From JAJAZB01 sp965249815 (GTDB taxonomy: Bacteria; Bacteroidota; Bacteroidia; Cytophagales; Spirosomataceae), in NCBI GenBank assembly GCA_965249815.1, contig CBDFMV010000003.1, positions 2,666,001 through 2,730,000 on the forward strand: a stretch of 64,000 bases of DNA, read 5' to 3'. The position numbers and the translations under genes are program-made. Positions within the stretch are counted from its first letter, which is position 1, and each line of letters begins with the position of its first letter. The notes beneath the pieces were generated by a model. It did not search any database and had not been told where the DNA came from. It saw nothing but the letters and a program-made list of their open reading frames with translations. Positions 41,839 to 49,534 of this stretch are shown here, piece by piece.

Positions 41839-42750
41839 TTACCGCGTCAGCCGCCGGTAGTTGTCGGTTTTGGTTGGGTCGAGCTGCGAGAGTAGCGCAA
41901 ACGCCTGGCGGCGGTCAGCGGGGTTGGCGTTGCTGAAAATATTGACGAGTTCGTCGCCTTTCGCATCGAAAAACGAGTTGATGACCACGGCGGCGGGTTT
42001 GAGTAAGTTCACCTGCCGGATGGCATCCAGTACGCCCAGAATCTGCTTGCGGGCCTGGTCGGGCTGGTCGGCGAAGGTGTCGAGCGCGAGCCGGTGGTAG
42101 GTGTACAACCCTTCGCGGAAGGGCACCATCTGCTGGTTTTGTAGGTTCTCGGCCAGCCAGTACCGGCTGCGTGTGTCGCCGCGCGCATCCCACCCGGCGT
42201 AGGGCGCGTTTTGGGCGAGGTTGGCCACGTTGTAAGCGCGGGCGATGTACGCGTTACCGCCAAGCTTCCCGAAGGAATCGTAATCCAGTGCCAGAGCGAT
42301 GTACGTGTAAAAAGCCAGCATCGACGTGAGGTTGTCGGAGTAGTTGTTGTCGTTGAAATTGAGTGGCTTGTCGGGCAGGTAATTGAACTGGAAGGCGCGG
42401 TCGACAAAACGCAGCACCACCGTCTCGTAACTGGTGCCAAACACGGGACGCGTCACCTGAATCTGCGCCTGACACTCGTAGTCGCCCTGGGCCGTGGCCC
42501 GCTGCACGACGAGCGAAACGGTCAGGTTTATTTTTTCTTCCGGGGCAAAATTATCCGGCGACCAACGGCGGCCGTTCACGAAATCGGTCATGGCGGCCTG
42601 CATGTCGGCGTAGAGCTGACCGGCGTTGTTGGCCTGCTGGTTGACCTTCACCTGGTCGTAGCTGATGTTGATTTTGCCGTTGATTTCCTGGGCAAAAACC
42701 GCCGTTGCGGCGCTCAGGAGCAGCATTGCGAAAAAAAGGACGTTCCGCAT
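41839..42750 (-). CDS. DUF4835 family protein, PorD-type
   Basis: A 303-residue exported protein with signal peptide (MRNVLFFAMLLLSAATAVFAQ; start 42750). The segments INISYDQVKVNQQ, NFAPEEKINLTVSLVVQ, RPVFGTSYET, DKPLNFNDNNYSDNLTSMLAFYTYIALALDYDSFGKLGG, and WLAENLQN...R.GLYTYHR match DUF4835. This family is named PorD and is linked with type IX secretion. Its position between recN and coaBC is the conserved Bacteroidota order. Whether it acts in secretion here is unproven, but a T9SS-sorted protein is encoded 3 kb away. Confidence 0.82.
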   Translation of the reverse strand: MRNVLFFAMLLLSAATAVFAQEINGKINISYDQVKVNQQANNAGQLYADMQAAMTDFVNGRRWSPDNFAPEEKINLTVSLVVQRATAQGDYECQAQIQVTRPVFGTSYETVVLRFVDRAFQFNYLPDKPLNFNDNNYSDNLTSMLAFYTYIALALDYDSFGKLGGNAYIARAYNVANLAQNAPYAGWDARGDTRSRYWLAENLQNQQMVPFREGLYTYHRLALDTFADQPDQARKQILGVLDAIRQVNLLKPAAVVINSFFDAKGDELVNIFSNANPADRRQAFALLSQLDPTKTDNYRRLTR

Positions 42751-42806
42751 GGTTGGATGTGGTTGGAACACGGATGGCGCGGATTGGACGGATTCACCGG
42801 AATGGA

Positions 42807-44111
42807 TCAGGGCAAATCCGTCGCATTTGTTAAATCGGCGTTCCCATTTTTTAACAGCAATGTAGTTAGTGCGGCCACCAAATCTTTCGCCACCGCCTGC
42901 TTCGACTTTAACTCAAACGCCTGCACGTTACCATCCCGAAAGAGGAGCGTCACGCGGTTGGTGTCGTGGCCGAAGCCCGCACCCGCGTCCTGCAACGAAT
43001 TGAGCACGATGAGGTCGAGGTTCTTGGCGTGTAGTTTCTGGCGGGCGTTTTCGAGTTCGTTGTCGGTTTCGAGCGCAAAACCCACCAGCACCTGGCCTGG
43101 CCGTTTCCGTGCCCCGAGCGTGGCTGCAATGTCAACGGTTTTGGTGAGCTCAATCGTAAAAACGGCCTCCTTTTTTTTGATTTTTCGGTCGGCCACGTGC
43201 GCGGGCGTGTAGTCGGCCACGGCAGCAGCCAGAATCACGACGTCGGCCTCCGCAAAGCGAGCCTCGGTGGCTTCAAACATCTCCCTGGCCGAATACACGG
43301 GCGCGAATTCAGCCAGGTTTTCGGGTTTCGGCACGTTCACTGGCCCACTTACCATCGTGACCCGCGCCCCGGCGGCGGCGAGTTCAGCGGCGAGGGCGTA
43401 GCCCATTTTGCCCGTCGAGTGGTTGCTGATAAACCGCACCGGGTCAAGGGCTTCCTGGGTCGGCCCGGCGGTGAGCAGAACCCTCTTGCCGTTGAGTGCC
43501 CCCCCTGCCCCCTCAAGGGGGTCCTGCGTCGTGGTTCTTGAACCCCCTTGAGGGGGCAGGGGGGGCAGGTGTTCCGCAAAAAAATTCTCCAAAACTCCTG
43601 CCAGCGTTTCCGGCTCGGCCAGGCGGCCCTGCCCCACCAGGCCGCTGGCCAGTTCGCCCGATTCGGCTTCGATGATGCGGTTGCCAAACGACCGGAGCCG
43701 CCGGAGGTTTTCCTGCGTGGTGGGGTGCTGGTACATGTCGAGGTCCATTGCCGGGGCGAAAAACACCGGACAGCGGGCCGAAAGGTACACTGCCGCGAGC
43801 AGGTCGTCGGCCAGGCCGTGGGCGCACCGGGCCAGCGTACGCGCCGAAGCGGGCGCAACCAGGAAAACATCCGCCCAGAGGCCCAGTTCGACGTGGTTGT
43901 TCCAGGTACCATCGGCGGTCGTGAACTCCGATAAAACCGGATTTTTGGAAAGCGTCGCCAGCGTCAGCGGCGTAACGAATTCCCGCGCCGAAGTCGTCAT
44001 TAAAACGCGCACGTCGGCTCCGGCTTTCACCAGCAACCGAACCAAAAAAGCCGCCTTGTAGGCGGCTATGCTGCCCGAAACGCCGAGCAGAATTTTCTTT
44101 CCGTGCAACAT
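42807..44111 (-). CDS. coaBC: Bifunctional CoaBC (phosphopantothenoylcysteine decarboxylase/ligase)
   Basis: A 434-residue enzyme of coenzyme A synthesis. The N-terminal flavoprotein CoaC part (about 1-180; LLGVSGSIAAYKA, catalytic His in NNHVELGLWAD, APAMDLDMY) decarboxylates; the C-terminal CoaB ligase part (about 207-434; LLTAGPTQEALDPVRFISNHSTGKMGYALA, AAAVADY) joins cysteine. The linker holds an in-frame palindromic DNA insertion (43498-43566) that adds about 23 residues. The start at 44111 follows repeat DNA. Confidence 0.95.
   Translation of the reverse strand: MLHGKKILLGVSGSIAAYKAAFLVRLLVKAGADVRVLMTTSAREFVTPLTLATLSKNPVLSEFTTADGTWNNHVELGLWADVFLVAPASARTLARCAHGLADDLLAAVYLSARCPVFFAPAMDLDMYQHPTTQENLRRLRSFGNRIIEAESGELASGLVGQGRLAEPETLAGVLENFFAEHLPPLPPQGGSRTTTQDPLEGAGGALNGKRVLLTAGPTQEALDPVRFISNHSTGKMGYALAAELAAAGARVTMVSGPVNVPKPENLAEFAPVYSAREMFEATEARFAEADVVILAAAVADYTPAHVADRKIKKKEAVFTIELTKTVDIAATLGARKRPGQVLVGFALETDNELENARQKLHAKNLDLIVLNSLQDAGAGFGHDTNRVTLLFRDGNVQAFELKSKQAVAKDLVAALTTLLLKNGNADLTNATDLP
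43498..43566. repeat. 69-bp palindrome inserted in frame in coaBC
   Basis: A perfect 25-bp inverted repeat (43498-43522 with 43542-43566, built on CCCCCTCAAGGGGG) with a 19-nt loop. Total length is 69 bp, exactly 23 codons, so the reading frame is kept. It encodes the low-complexity PPLPPQGGSRTTTQDPLEG stretch between the two enzyme domains. A related palindrome, CCCCTCCTT...AAGGAGGGG, lies at 63937-63957. Confidence 0.85.
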
Positions 44112-44118
44112 GAGAGGT

Positions 44119-44200
44119 GGCAGTTGGCAGCAGGCAGTTAGCAATAAAAACAGCCCTGCATTTCTGCCAACTGATTACCGCCAACTGCCAGCTAACTGGT
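44119..44200. repeat. Inverted GGCAGTTGGCAG-type repeat pair
   Basis: Left arm 44119-44140 (GGCAGTTGGCAGCAGGCAGT...) and right arm 44165-44200 (TGCCAACTGATTACCGCCAA...) fill the gap between coaBC and rpoZ. Same word family as 24451-24618 and 41443. Confidence 0.7.
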
Positions 44201-44523
44201 TATTCGTCGCCCTGCGGCAGTGCCTGCGTGCGGTCGCGCCACTCGAGCTTGCCTTCCATAAATTCGTCGATGGCGATGGACGTGGGCTTGGGCATTTTTT
44301 CGTAAAACTTCGAGATTTCAATCTGCTCGCGGTTCTCGAACACTTCCTCCAGGTTGTCCACCGTCGAGGCAAATTCGGAGAGTTTGTTGCTCAATTCTTC
44401 CTTCATTTTGGTCGAAATCTGGCGTGCCCGCTTCGAAATAATCGACACCGATTCGTACACATTGCCGGTCTTGGCGGCGATTTTATCCATGTCGCGCGTG
44501 ACGACCGAGGGGTTCGTAGGCAT
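44200..44523 (-). CDS. rpoZ: DNA-directed RNA polymerase omega subunit
   Basis: A 107-residue Rpb6/omega-type protein in its short Bacteroidota form (MPTNPSVVTRDMDKIAAKTGNVYESVSIISKRARQIS). It helps assemble the beta' subunit. An upstream ATG at 44571, overlapping the bamD stop as ATGA, would add 16 residues; the start at 44523 matches the family N terminus better. It lies directly after bamD, a conserved order. Confidence 0.88.
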   Translation of the reverse strand: MPTNPSVVTRDMDKIAAKTGNVYESVSIISKRARQISTKMKEELSNKLSEFASTVDNLEEVFENREQIEISKFYEKMPKPTSIAIDEFMEGKLEWRDRTQALPQGDE

Positions 44524-44567
44524 ATTGCTGGGGTGTTTTTTTAACTGGTGAACGTTGAAACCGGAAC

Positions 44568-45461
44568 TCATTTGTTGCTGCTGCCGCTCAGCTTGCCGGT
44601 TTTGTTGTCGGGCGCTGGCGTGGGTTGTTTGGCGAGTTGTTCTTCTTTGCCGAGGCGGTCGAGTTCGCGGGTGCTTTCCTCGTAATACTTTTCAGCCGGG
44701 CGCAGCAATTTGCTCTCCGGGTATTTGTCGATAAAGGTCTGGTAAAAGGCCAGCGCTTCCTGGTAACGCTCTTTTTGCTTTTTGGGCGAACTGTTTTTGG
44801 CGTAATCGTGCTGGGCCTGCACTTTCCGGAAAGCGATGTCTTCGTTGTATTTCGAATCGGGGAAATCGCGTTGGAAATTGGTGTAGGCTACTACTGCCGA
44901 GCGGTAATTGAGGATGCTGGCGGCGCTGGTTTTCTGGTAGAGAATCGCTTTTTCGTACGCTTTCCGCTCCAGTTTTTCGCGCATGACCTTCAAAATATCG
45001 GAGGCTTCTTCCCGAAACTTGCTCTGCGGGTAGGCGTTGACGAAACTTTGCAGCGCGTCGATGGCCGTGGCCGAACTGGTCTGGTCGAGATTGTACAGCG
45101 GCGAATCTTTGTAAAGCGAGTACGCGCTCATGTACTGGGCTTCCTCGGCGAACTGGCTGCGGCCAAAGGTTTCGTAAAACTGTTTGAATTGCTGGGCGCT
45201 CAGGGCGTACAGACCCATGTGGTAGTTGCAGTACGCCTCGTACAGGTTAGCCATTTCCTGCTGTTCGCTCCCGCGCAGCAGGGGTTTCAGTTCCTCGAAA
45301 AGCAGCCCGGCCTTTTCCCATGTGCCCTTTTTGTAGTACTCCAGCGCGGCTTTGTACTTCTCGTCGTCAGTGGCCGTCTTGCGGAGTTTCTCAAATTTGC
45401 TGCATCCCGTCAGCAGGATGCCAAGCCACAGAAACAGAGCCAGATGGGGGATTTTACGCAT
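44568..45461 (-). CDS. bamD: Outer membrane assembly lipoprotein BamD
   Basis: A 297-residue lipoprotein (LALFLWLGILLTGCSKFEKL) made of tetratricopeptide-like helices (KAALEYYKKGTWEKAGLLFEELKPLL..., FVNAYPQSKFREEASDIL..., YQTFIDKYPESKLL). It is part of the BAM complex that inserts beta-barrel proteins. The ATG at 45461 is chosen because the longer frame uses a TTG that lies next to the -7 promoter box (45476-45469); transcription starting after that box leaves an almost leaderless mRNA. Confidence 0.9.
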   Translation of the reverse strand: MRKIPHLALFLWLGILLTGCSKFEKLRKTATDDEKYKAALEYYKKGTWEKAGLLFEELKPLLRGSEQQEMANLYEAYCNYHMGLYALSAQQFKQFYETFGRSQFAEEAQYMSAYSLYKDSPLYNLDQTSSATAIDALQSFVNAYPQSKFREEASDILKVMREKLERKAYEKAILYQKTSAASILNYRSAVVAYTNFQRDFPDSKYNEDIAFRKVQAQHDYAKNSSPKKQKERYQEALAFYQTFIDKYPESKLLRPAEKYYEESTRELDRLGKEEQLAKQPTPAPDNKTGKLSGSSNK

Positions 45462-45468
45462 AAGGGTG

Positions 45469-45476
45469 CAAAAATA
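45469..45476 (-). promoter_or_regulatory. -7 box of bamD-rpoZ promoter
   Basis: On the minus strand TATTTTTG is a perfect TAnnTTTG box, separated by only 7 nt (CACCCTT) from the bamD ATG at 45461. It implies a leaderless or near-leaderless message and decides the start codon. Confidence 0.65.
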
Positions 45477-45479
45477 CAA

Positions 45480-45518
45480 AAAAGCTACACGACTCTTAAC
45501 GAGTGTGCAGCCTTTTTC
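45480..45518 (-). terminator. Terminator of the T9SS-sorted protein gene
   Basis: An imperfect 11-bp stem (GCTGCACACTC with GAGTCGTGTAGC, one bulge and one G-T pair) followed on the minus strand by TTTTTT. It directly precedes the bamD promoter. Confidence 0.65.
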
Positions 45519-45530
45519 AGTTCAAAGGGT

Positions 45531-45613
45531 ACAGTAATCAGTTTACAGTAGGCAGTTCACAGTTTACAGAAAAGGCGGTTCTGGTTTCTCTGTGAACTGC
45601 CCACTGTGAACTT
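45531..45613. repeat. Inverted CAGTTTACAGTA-type repeat pair
   Basis: Left arm 45531-45569 (ACAGTAATCAGTTTACAGTA...) and right arm about 45589-45613 (TGTGAACTGCCCACTGTGAA) fill the region past the T9SS protein gene. Confidence 0.65.
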
Positions 45614-45614
45614 T

Positions 45615-46256
45615 CTATTGATGCCGCACAAGCAACTTTTTCGTAGCCAGGGTACGGCCGTCGAGCGAAAGCTGGTAGAAATACACGCCGTTGGGCCATT
45701 TCTCAGTGACGATGTTCATGCGGCGCTCGTTGCGGTCGAATTCGTAGTCGCCAACTGGATTACCCAGGGCGTTGAAAAACGCCAGTTTGGCCTGATTCCC
45801 CGAGCCACTCATGGCATAATCCACCGTGGTGCTGGCGTCAGCCGGGTTGGGGTAGAGGTTGGAAACCGTCAGGCGGTCGTTGCTGAATAGTTTGTCGTTG
45901 ACCACCTGCTGTTCTTCGCCGCGCTCCACGCTCACGCTCGTCGGCGGGGCAACGGGTTCGGCGGGCGTGGATTTAGTCGTCGGACGAGTGGACTGGCTGG
46001 CAATCAGGTTGCGGTAGTATTGGTTAATCGATAGGGAGCGCTTGGGGTTGATGTCCTGTTTGGACGATTTCCGGAAAAACGAAAAAAAGCCTGATTTGGC
46101 GGAAGGTGCGGCGGTGCTGTGGGCCTTCGGCTTCACGTCCAGACGGCTCTCCGCCTGGGGGCGGCTTTTTGCCTCCGTCTGGCTAAAAACCCTGCTGACT
46201 GGGATCTGCGCGAGCAGAACGGCAAGGAGTAGGAACGTCGGTAGCGGTCGTTTCAT
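45615..46256 (-). CDS. Exported protein with type IX secretion sorting domain
   Basis: A 213-residue protein with signal peptide (MKRPLPTFLLLAVLLAQIPVSRVFS), a low-complexity basic/Pro-rich middle and a C-terminal Por secretion tail (about 140-213; LTVSNLYPNPADASTTVDYAMSG... LAFFNALGNPVGDYEF... NGVYFYQLSLDGRTLATKKLLVRHQ). The tail directs the protein through the type IX system. The middle contains no known domain, so the cargo function is unknown. A TACTTTTG box lies 34 bp upstream. Confidence 0.85.
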   Translation of the reverse strand: MKRPLPTFLLLAVLLAQIPVSRVFSQTEAKSRPQAESRLDVKPKAHSTAAPSAKSGFFSFFRKSSKQDINPKRSLSINQYYRNLIASQSTRPTTKSTPAEPVAPPTSVSVERGEEQQVVNDKLFSNDRLTVSNLYPNPADASTTVDYAMSGSGNQAKLAFFNALGNPVGDYEFDRNERRMNIVTEKWPNGVYFYQLSLDGRTLATKKLLVRHQ

Positions 46257-46289
46257 ATACGCTGGGGTGCGGATTTTTTATTATAAAAA

Positions 46290-46297
46290 CAAAAGTA
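46290..46297 (-). promoter_or_regulatory. -7 box for the T9SS-sorted protein gene
   Basis: On the minus strand TACTTTTG, a perfect TAnnTTTG box 34 bp before the start codon at 46256. Confidence 0.6.
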
Positions 46298-46398
46298 TCA
46301 GGAGCAGCCTGGAAATCAAATTTTTAACAGATTTTAACATCCGGCGGCTTAGCGACCGGACAACGAACCCGCCGTGATTTCCCAGCAAAAACCGTGTT

Positions 46399-48075
46399 TC
46401 ACAAGTTGACCACGGTTTTAGTTGTTACCCGGCGGGGAACCGGGCGGGGTTTGGCGGTGGGCCTGGTGGATTTCCGGGGGGCGGGTAGCGTGGCGGCGGG
46501 CCGTTTCTCGACTGGTTTCGGCACCGAAACGACGGGCAGTTTCCGGCCCATCACCTGCTGGCGCGAAGGGCGGAGTTTCTCGCGCCAGATAAACCCGTCG
46601 AGTTCGCGGTTGGCGGGGGTAATCTGGCCGGGGGGCGTCAGGGCCGACTCGGGTTTGCCCACGAAAGCGATGCGGTTGACCTCGCCCTGGCGAAAATTCA
46701 GCGTCATCCGGCCACACTCCACCCGGTTCATGCCGATGAGTTTCTGTTTGTCGTCGAGGGCGAAATAGATGCTTTCGGCGTTGCCTTCCACCAAAACCCG
46801 GTCGAGTTGGCTCTGGGCGTTGAGAAAACTGGTGATTTTTCGCCCTTTCATCTGGTTGAAATTCTTCAGCGTATCCAGCGAAATGACGAAGGCTTTGCCC
46901 TGCAAAAGCATCGTGTTGACGCGGCCATTTTTCAAAAAAAGCCGCACCGAATCACCCTCCGACTGATTGCCGTTGCTCCAAAGCACCGGTTTTTTGTAGA
47001 AATAGAGCGTCGAATCGTTGACGTAATACGCCAGTGAGTCACATTTTCCCTGAAAATCGCGGCGGAAAATGCGCACGTTGCGGAAGCCGAATAGCCGCCG
47101 GATGGTGTCGCCGGGCGTGATGATTTCGCGGGCCACGAGCGTGTCGGCGGCCAGGTAGAGCGTGTCGCCTTTGCTGATGTTGCGCAACAACGCCCCGCCC
47201 CACACCCGCGTGAGGCCCGTCTGGCCGTAGTTGCGGCCCTCTCGGCCGGTCAGGATGGCGCTGTCGGAGCGTGAAACGAATACCACGTTGCCGTGGGCGA
47301 TGGCGATTTTGGTGGGCGGGTCGTAAATGAGCGTGTCAGCGGTGAGGTCGTACTTGGGGGAACTGTACTGCGACCGGCCCTTGAAGTTGGACGTTCGCGT
47401 GCTTGTGTTGTAAATCGAACCCGGTTTGGCGTAGAGCGTGTCGTCTTTGCTGACGATTTTCGTGGTTGGGGCGATGAAAAAGGCTTCTTTCGAGAGCGAA
47501 TTGTACCGGAGCGAGTCGGCGGTAATGGTGCTCTGCGGGTCCACCACGCGCACGTTGTGGCGGTACGTGAACAGCTTCGTTTCGGTGTTGTAGGTGCCCT
47601 CGCGGCTGGTGAGCGTACTTTGCCGGTCGAGGATGGTGCCGCCGCCGGCGTAGTACGCCACGTGGGTGTTGAGGTTGTAGTCGAGGCGGCGGGTGGTGAG
47701 CGTGATGGTGCCGTCGTTGAGCACCACGCGGCGGCCCGTCATTTTGGCGAAACGCGTGTTGCCGTTGTAGGTGGCCGTGTCGCCGGTGATGGTCACGCTG
47801 TCGGCCTGCACGATGCGGACGTTGCCGAAGGCCTGGAGGGTATTGTTCGCTTCGTTTTGCAGCACCAAATCGGCGTCGAGCAACACGTTGCCCTGCTGGA
47901 GTTTCACGTTGCCGACCAATCGTTTCAGGTTCACTCCCTTGACCACAACCCCGGTCAGGCTATCCGCCCGAAGGATGTTGACGATTTTGCTGCCCGCCGG
48001 AGCCTGCGCAAGCCCGCGCCCGGCCAGCAAAAACAGTAGTGGGAAAATGAACGCTATTTGTAAACGTTGACGCAT
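46399..48075 (-). CDS. OstA-like protein (LptA/LptD N-domain family)
   Basis: A 558-residue exported protein (signal MRQRLQIAFIFPLLFLLAGRGLAQ from 48075). It consists of repeated beta strands of the OstA/LptA jelly-roll type (VGNVKLQQGNVLLDADLVLQNEANNTLQAFGNVRIVQADSVTITGDTATYNGNTRFAKMTGRRVVLNDGTITLTT). The family carries lipopolysaccharide across the periplasm. The C-terminal 60 residues are Pro/Arg-rich. An upstream ATG at 48099 exists, but a TATTTTG box overlaps its first codons. Confidence 0.83.
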   Translation of the reverse strand: MRQRLQIAFIFPLLFLLAGRGLAQAPAGSKIVNILRADSLTGVVVKGVNLKRLVGNVKLQQGNVLLDADLVLQNEANNTLQAFGNVRIVQADSVTITGDTATYNGNTRFAKMTGRRVVLNDGTITLTTRRLDYNLNTHVAYYAGGGTILDRQSTLTSREGTYNTETKLFTYRHNVRVVDPQSTITADSLRYNSLSKEAFFIAPTTKIVSKDDTLYAKPGSIYNTSTRTSNFKGRSQYSSPKYDLTADTLIYDPPTKIAIAHGNVVFVSRSDSAILTGREGRNYGQTGLTRVWGGALLRNISKGDTLYLAADTLVAREIITPGDTIRRLFGFRNVRIFRRDFQGKCDSLAYYVNDSTLYFYKKPVLWSNGNQSEGDSVRLFLKNGRVNTMLLQGKAFVISLDTLKNFNQMKGRKITSFLNAQSQLDRVLVEGNAESIYFALDDKQKLIGMNRVECGRMTLNFRQGEVNRIAFVGKPESALTPPGQITPANRELDGFIWREKLRPSRQQVMGRKLPVVSVPKPVEKRPAATLPAPRKSTRPTAKPRPVPRRVTTKTVVNL

Positions 48076-48160
48076 TCGAGAGTAACCAAAATAGGCCATC
48101 CGGGTGGCAGAAGTGCCCGAAACCGGAGAATTTCGCCCGCAAAACTAACCGCTTTTCCCC

Positions 48161-49474
48161 GTGCTCGCCCTTTTTTTAACCTTTCTTAACCAGCACGACC
48201 TCGCCCAAAAACGGGTGTTGCTGGCGGTAAGCGGGGGCCTGGATTCGGTGGTGCTGGCGGAACTGGCCTACCGGGCGAACCTCGATTTCGCCCTCGCCCA
48301 CGTCAACTTCGGCCTGCGCGACGCCGAATCCGACGGCGACGAAGACTTCGTAAAAATCCTTGCCGAACGCTACGGCAGGCCGTTTTTTACGAAAAAAATG
48401 GAAACGAAAGCGTTCGCTCAAACCCACGGCCTTTCCACCCAACTCGCCGCCCGCAAACTGCGCTACGCCTGGTTCGATGAATTGCTCGACGCCCACGGCT
48501 TCAACTACCTCGCCACCGCCCACCACCGCGACGACGCGCTCGAAACCCTGCTGCTCAACCTCATCCGTGGCGCGGGACTAGCCGGGCTGGCGGCGATTCC
48601 AGCGCGAAACGGACGCATCATTCGTCCACTGCTCGCCGCCAGCCGGGAAGAAATCGCGCAATTTGCCGCCAAAAATGGCCTTGCCTGGCGCGAAGACCGC
48701 TCCAACGCCACCGACGACTACCCGCGCAATTTCATCCGTCACCGGGTTCTGCCGCTGCTGCGCGAACTAAACCCAAACCTGACCGAAACCGCCGGGCAGA
48801 CGCTCGACCAACTTGCCGCCGCCCGGCGGTTGCTGGAAAAGAGCGTTGAAGCCGTGCGCCAGGCCGTCTGGCGCACGGACGGCGACGCCATTTTTCTGGC
48901 GCTGGAATCGCTGCGCCAAACACCCGAACCGCTGCTTGTTTTACACGAATTGCTCCGCCCGCTGGGTTTCCGCTACCGGCAGTCGGCGGCGATTTGGGCG
49001 GCGGCAGGCGGACAACCGGGCAAAACGTTTTTTTCGCAGATCCACACCCTGACCGTGGACCGCCACGCGCTGGTGATCACGCCGAACCGAGCGGTTGCGA
49101 ACGAAGTTTTTTTGATTGAAAACCCCGAAGGCGCGCTGCAAACGCCGGATTTTCAACTCCAATTTTCATTTGCTGAAACCCCGGTTTTCGAGAAAAGCCC
49201 CGCCGTCGCCTGCTTCGATTTTGAGAAACTCACCTTTCCGCTTCGCCTCCGCCGCTGGCAACCGGGCGATTGGCTCTGTCCGCTCGGGATGGGCGGCAAA
49301 CGAAAAAAAGTAAGCGATTTGCTGGTGGATTTGAAGGTGCCCCGCCCGCTCAAAAACCGGGTCTGGGTGTTGATTTCGGGCAGCGAAATCGCCTGGGTGG
49401 TTGGCCATCGGCTCGACGAACGCTTCCGGGTGACGGACGCGACGCGGCGGGTTTGGCGGTTGGAAGTTGTCTGA
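48161..49474 (+). CDS. tilS: tRNA(Ile)-lysidine synthase
   Basis: A 437-residue N-type ATP pyrophosphatase that converts C34 of tRNA-Ile(CAU) to lysidine. The PP-loop SGGLDS is at residues 24-29 (VLLAVSGGLDSVVLAEL). Further TilS features are HVNFGLRDAESDGDEDFV, TAHHRDDALETLLLNLIRGAGLAGLAAIP and the C-terminal domain with RRWQPGDWLCPLGMGGKRKKVSDLLVDLKVPRPLK. Translation starts at GTG 48161. It is divergent from the OstA-like gene, 85 bp apart. Confidence 0.95.
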   Translation: MLALFLTFLNQHDLAQKRVLLAVSGGLDSVVLAELAYRANLDFALAHVNFGLRDAESDGDEDFVKILAERYGRPFFTKKMETKAFAQTHGLSTQLAARKLRYAWFDELLDAHGFNYLATAHHRDDALETLLLNLIRGAGLAGLAAIPARNGRIIRPLLAASREEIAQFAAKNGLAWREDRSNATDDYPRNFIRHRVLPLLRELNPNLTETAGQTLDQLAAARRLLEKSVEAVRQAVWRTDGDAIFLALESLRQTPEPLLVLHELLRPLGFRYRQSAAIWAAAGGQPGKTFFSQIHTLTVDRHALVITPNRAVANEVFLIENPEGALQTPDFQLQFSFAETPVFEKSPAVACFDFEKLTFPLRLRRWQPGDWLCPLGMGGKRKKVSDLLVDLKVPRPLKNRVWVLISGSEIAWVVGHRLDERFRVTDATRRVWRLEVV

Positions 49475-49534
49475 ACCCACCCAAAAAACTGGCACCAAGT
49501 TTGTGCTCACCGGGTGAAACTCGTCACCCTCGTC

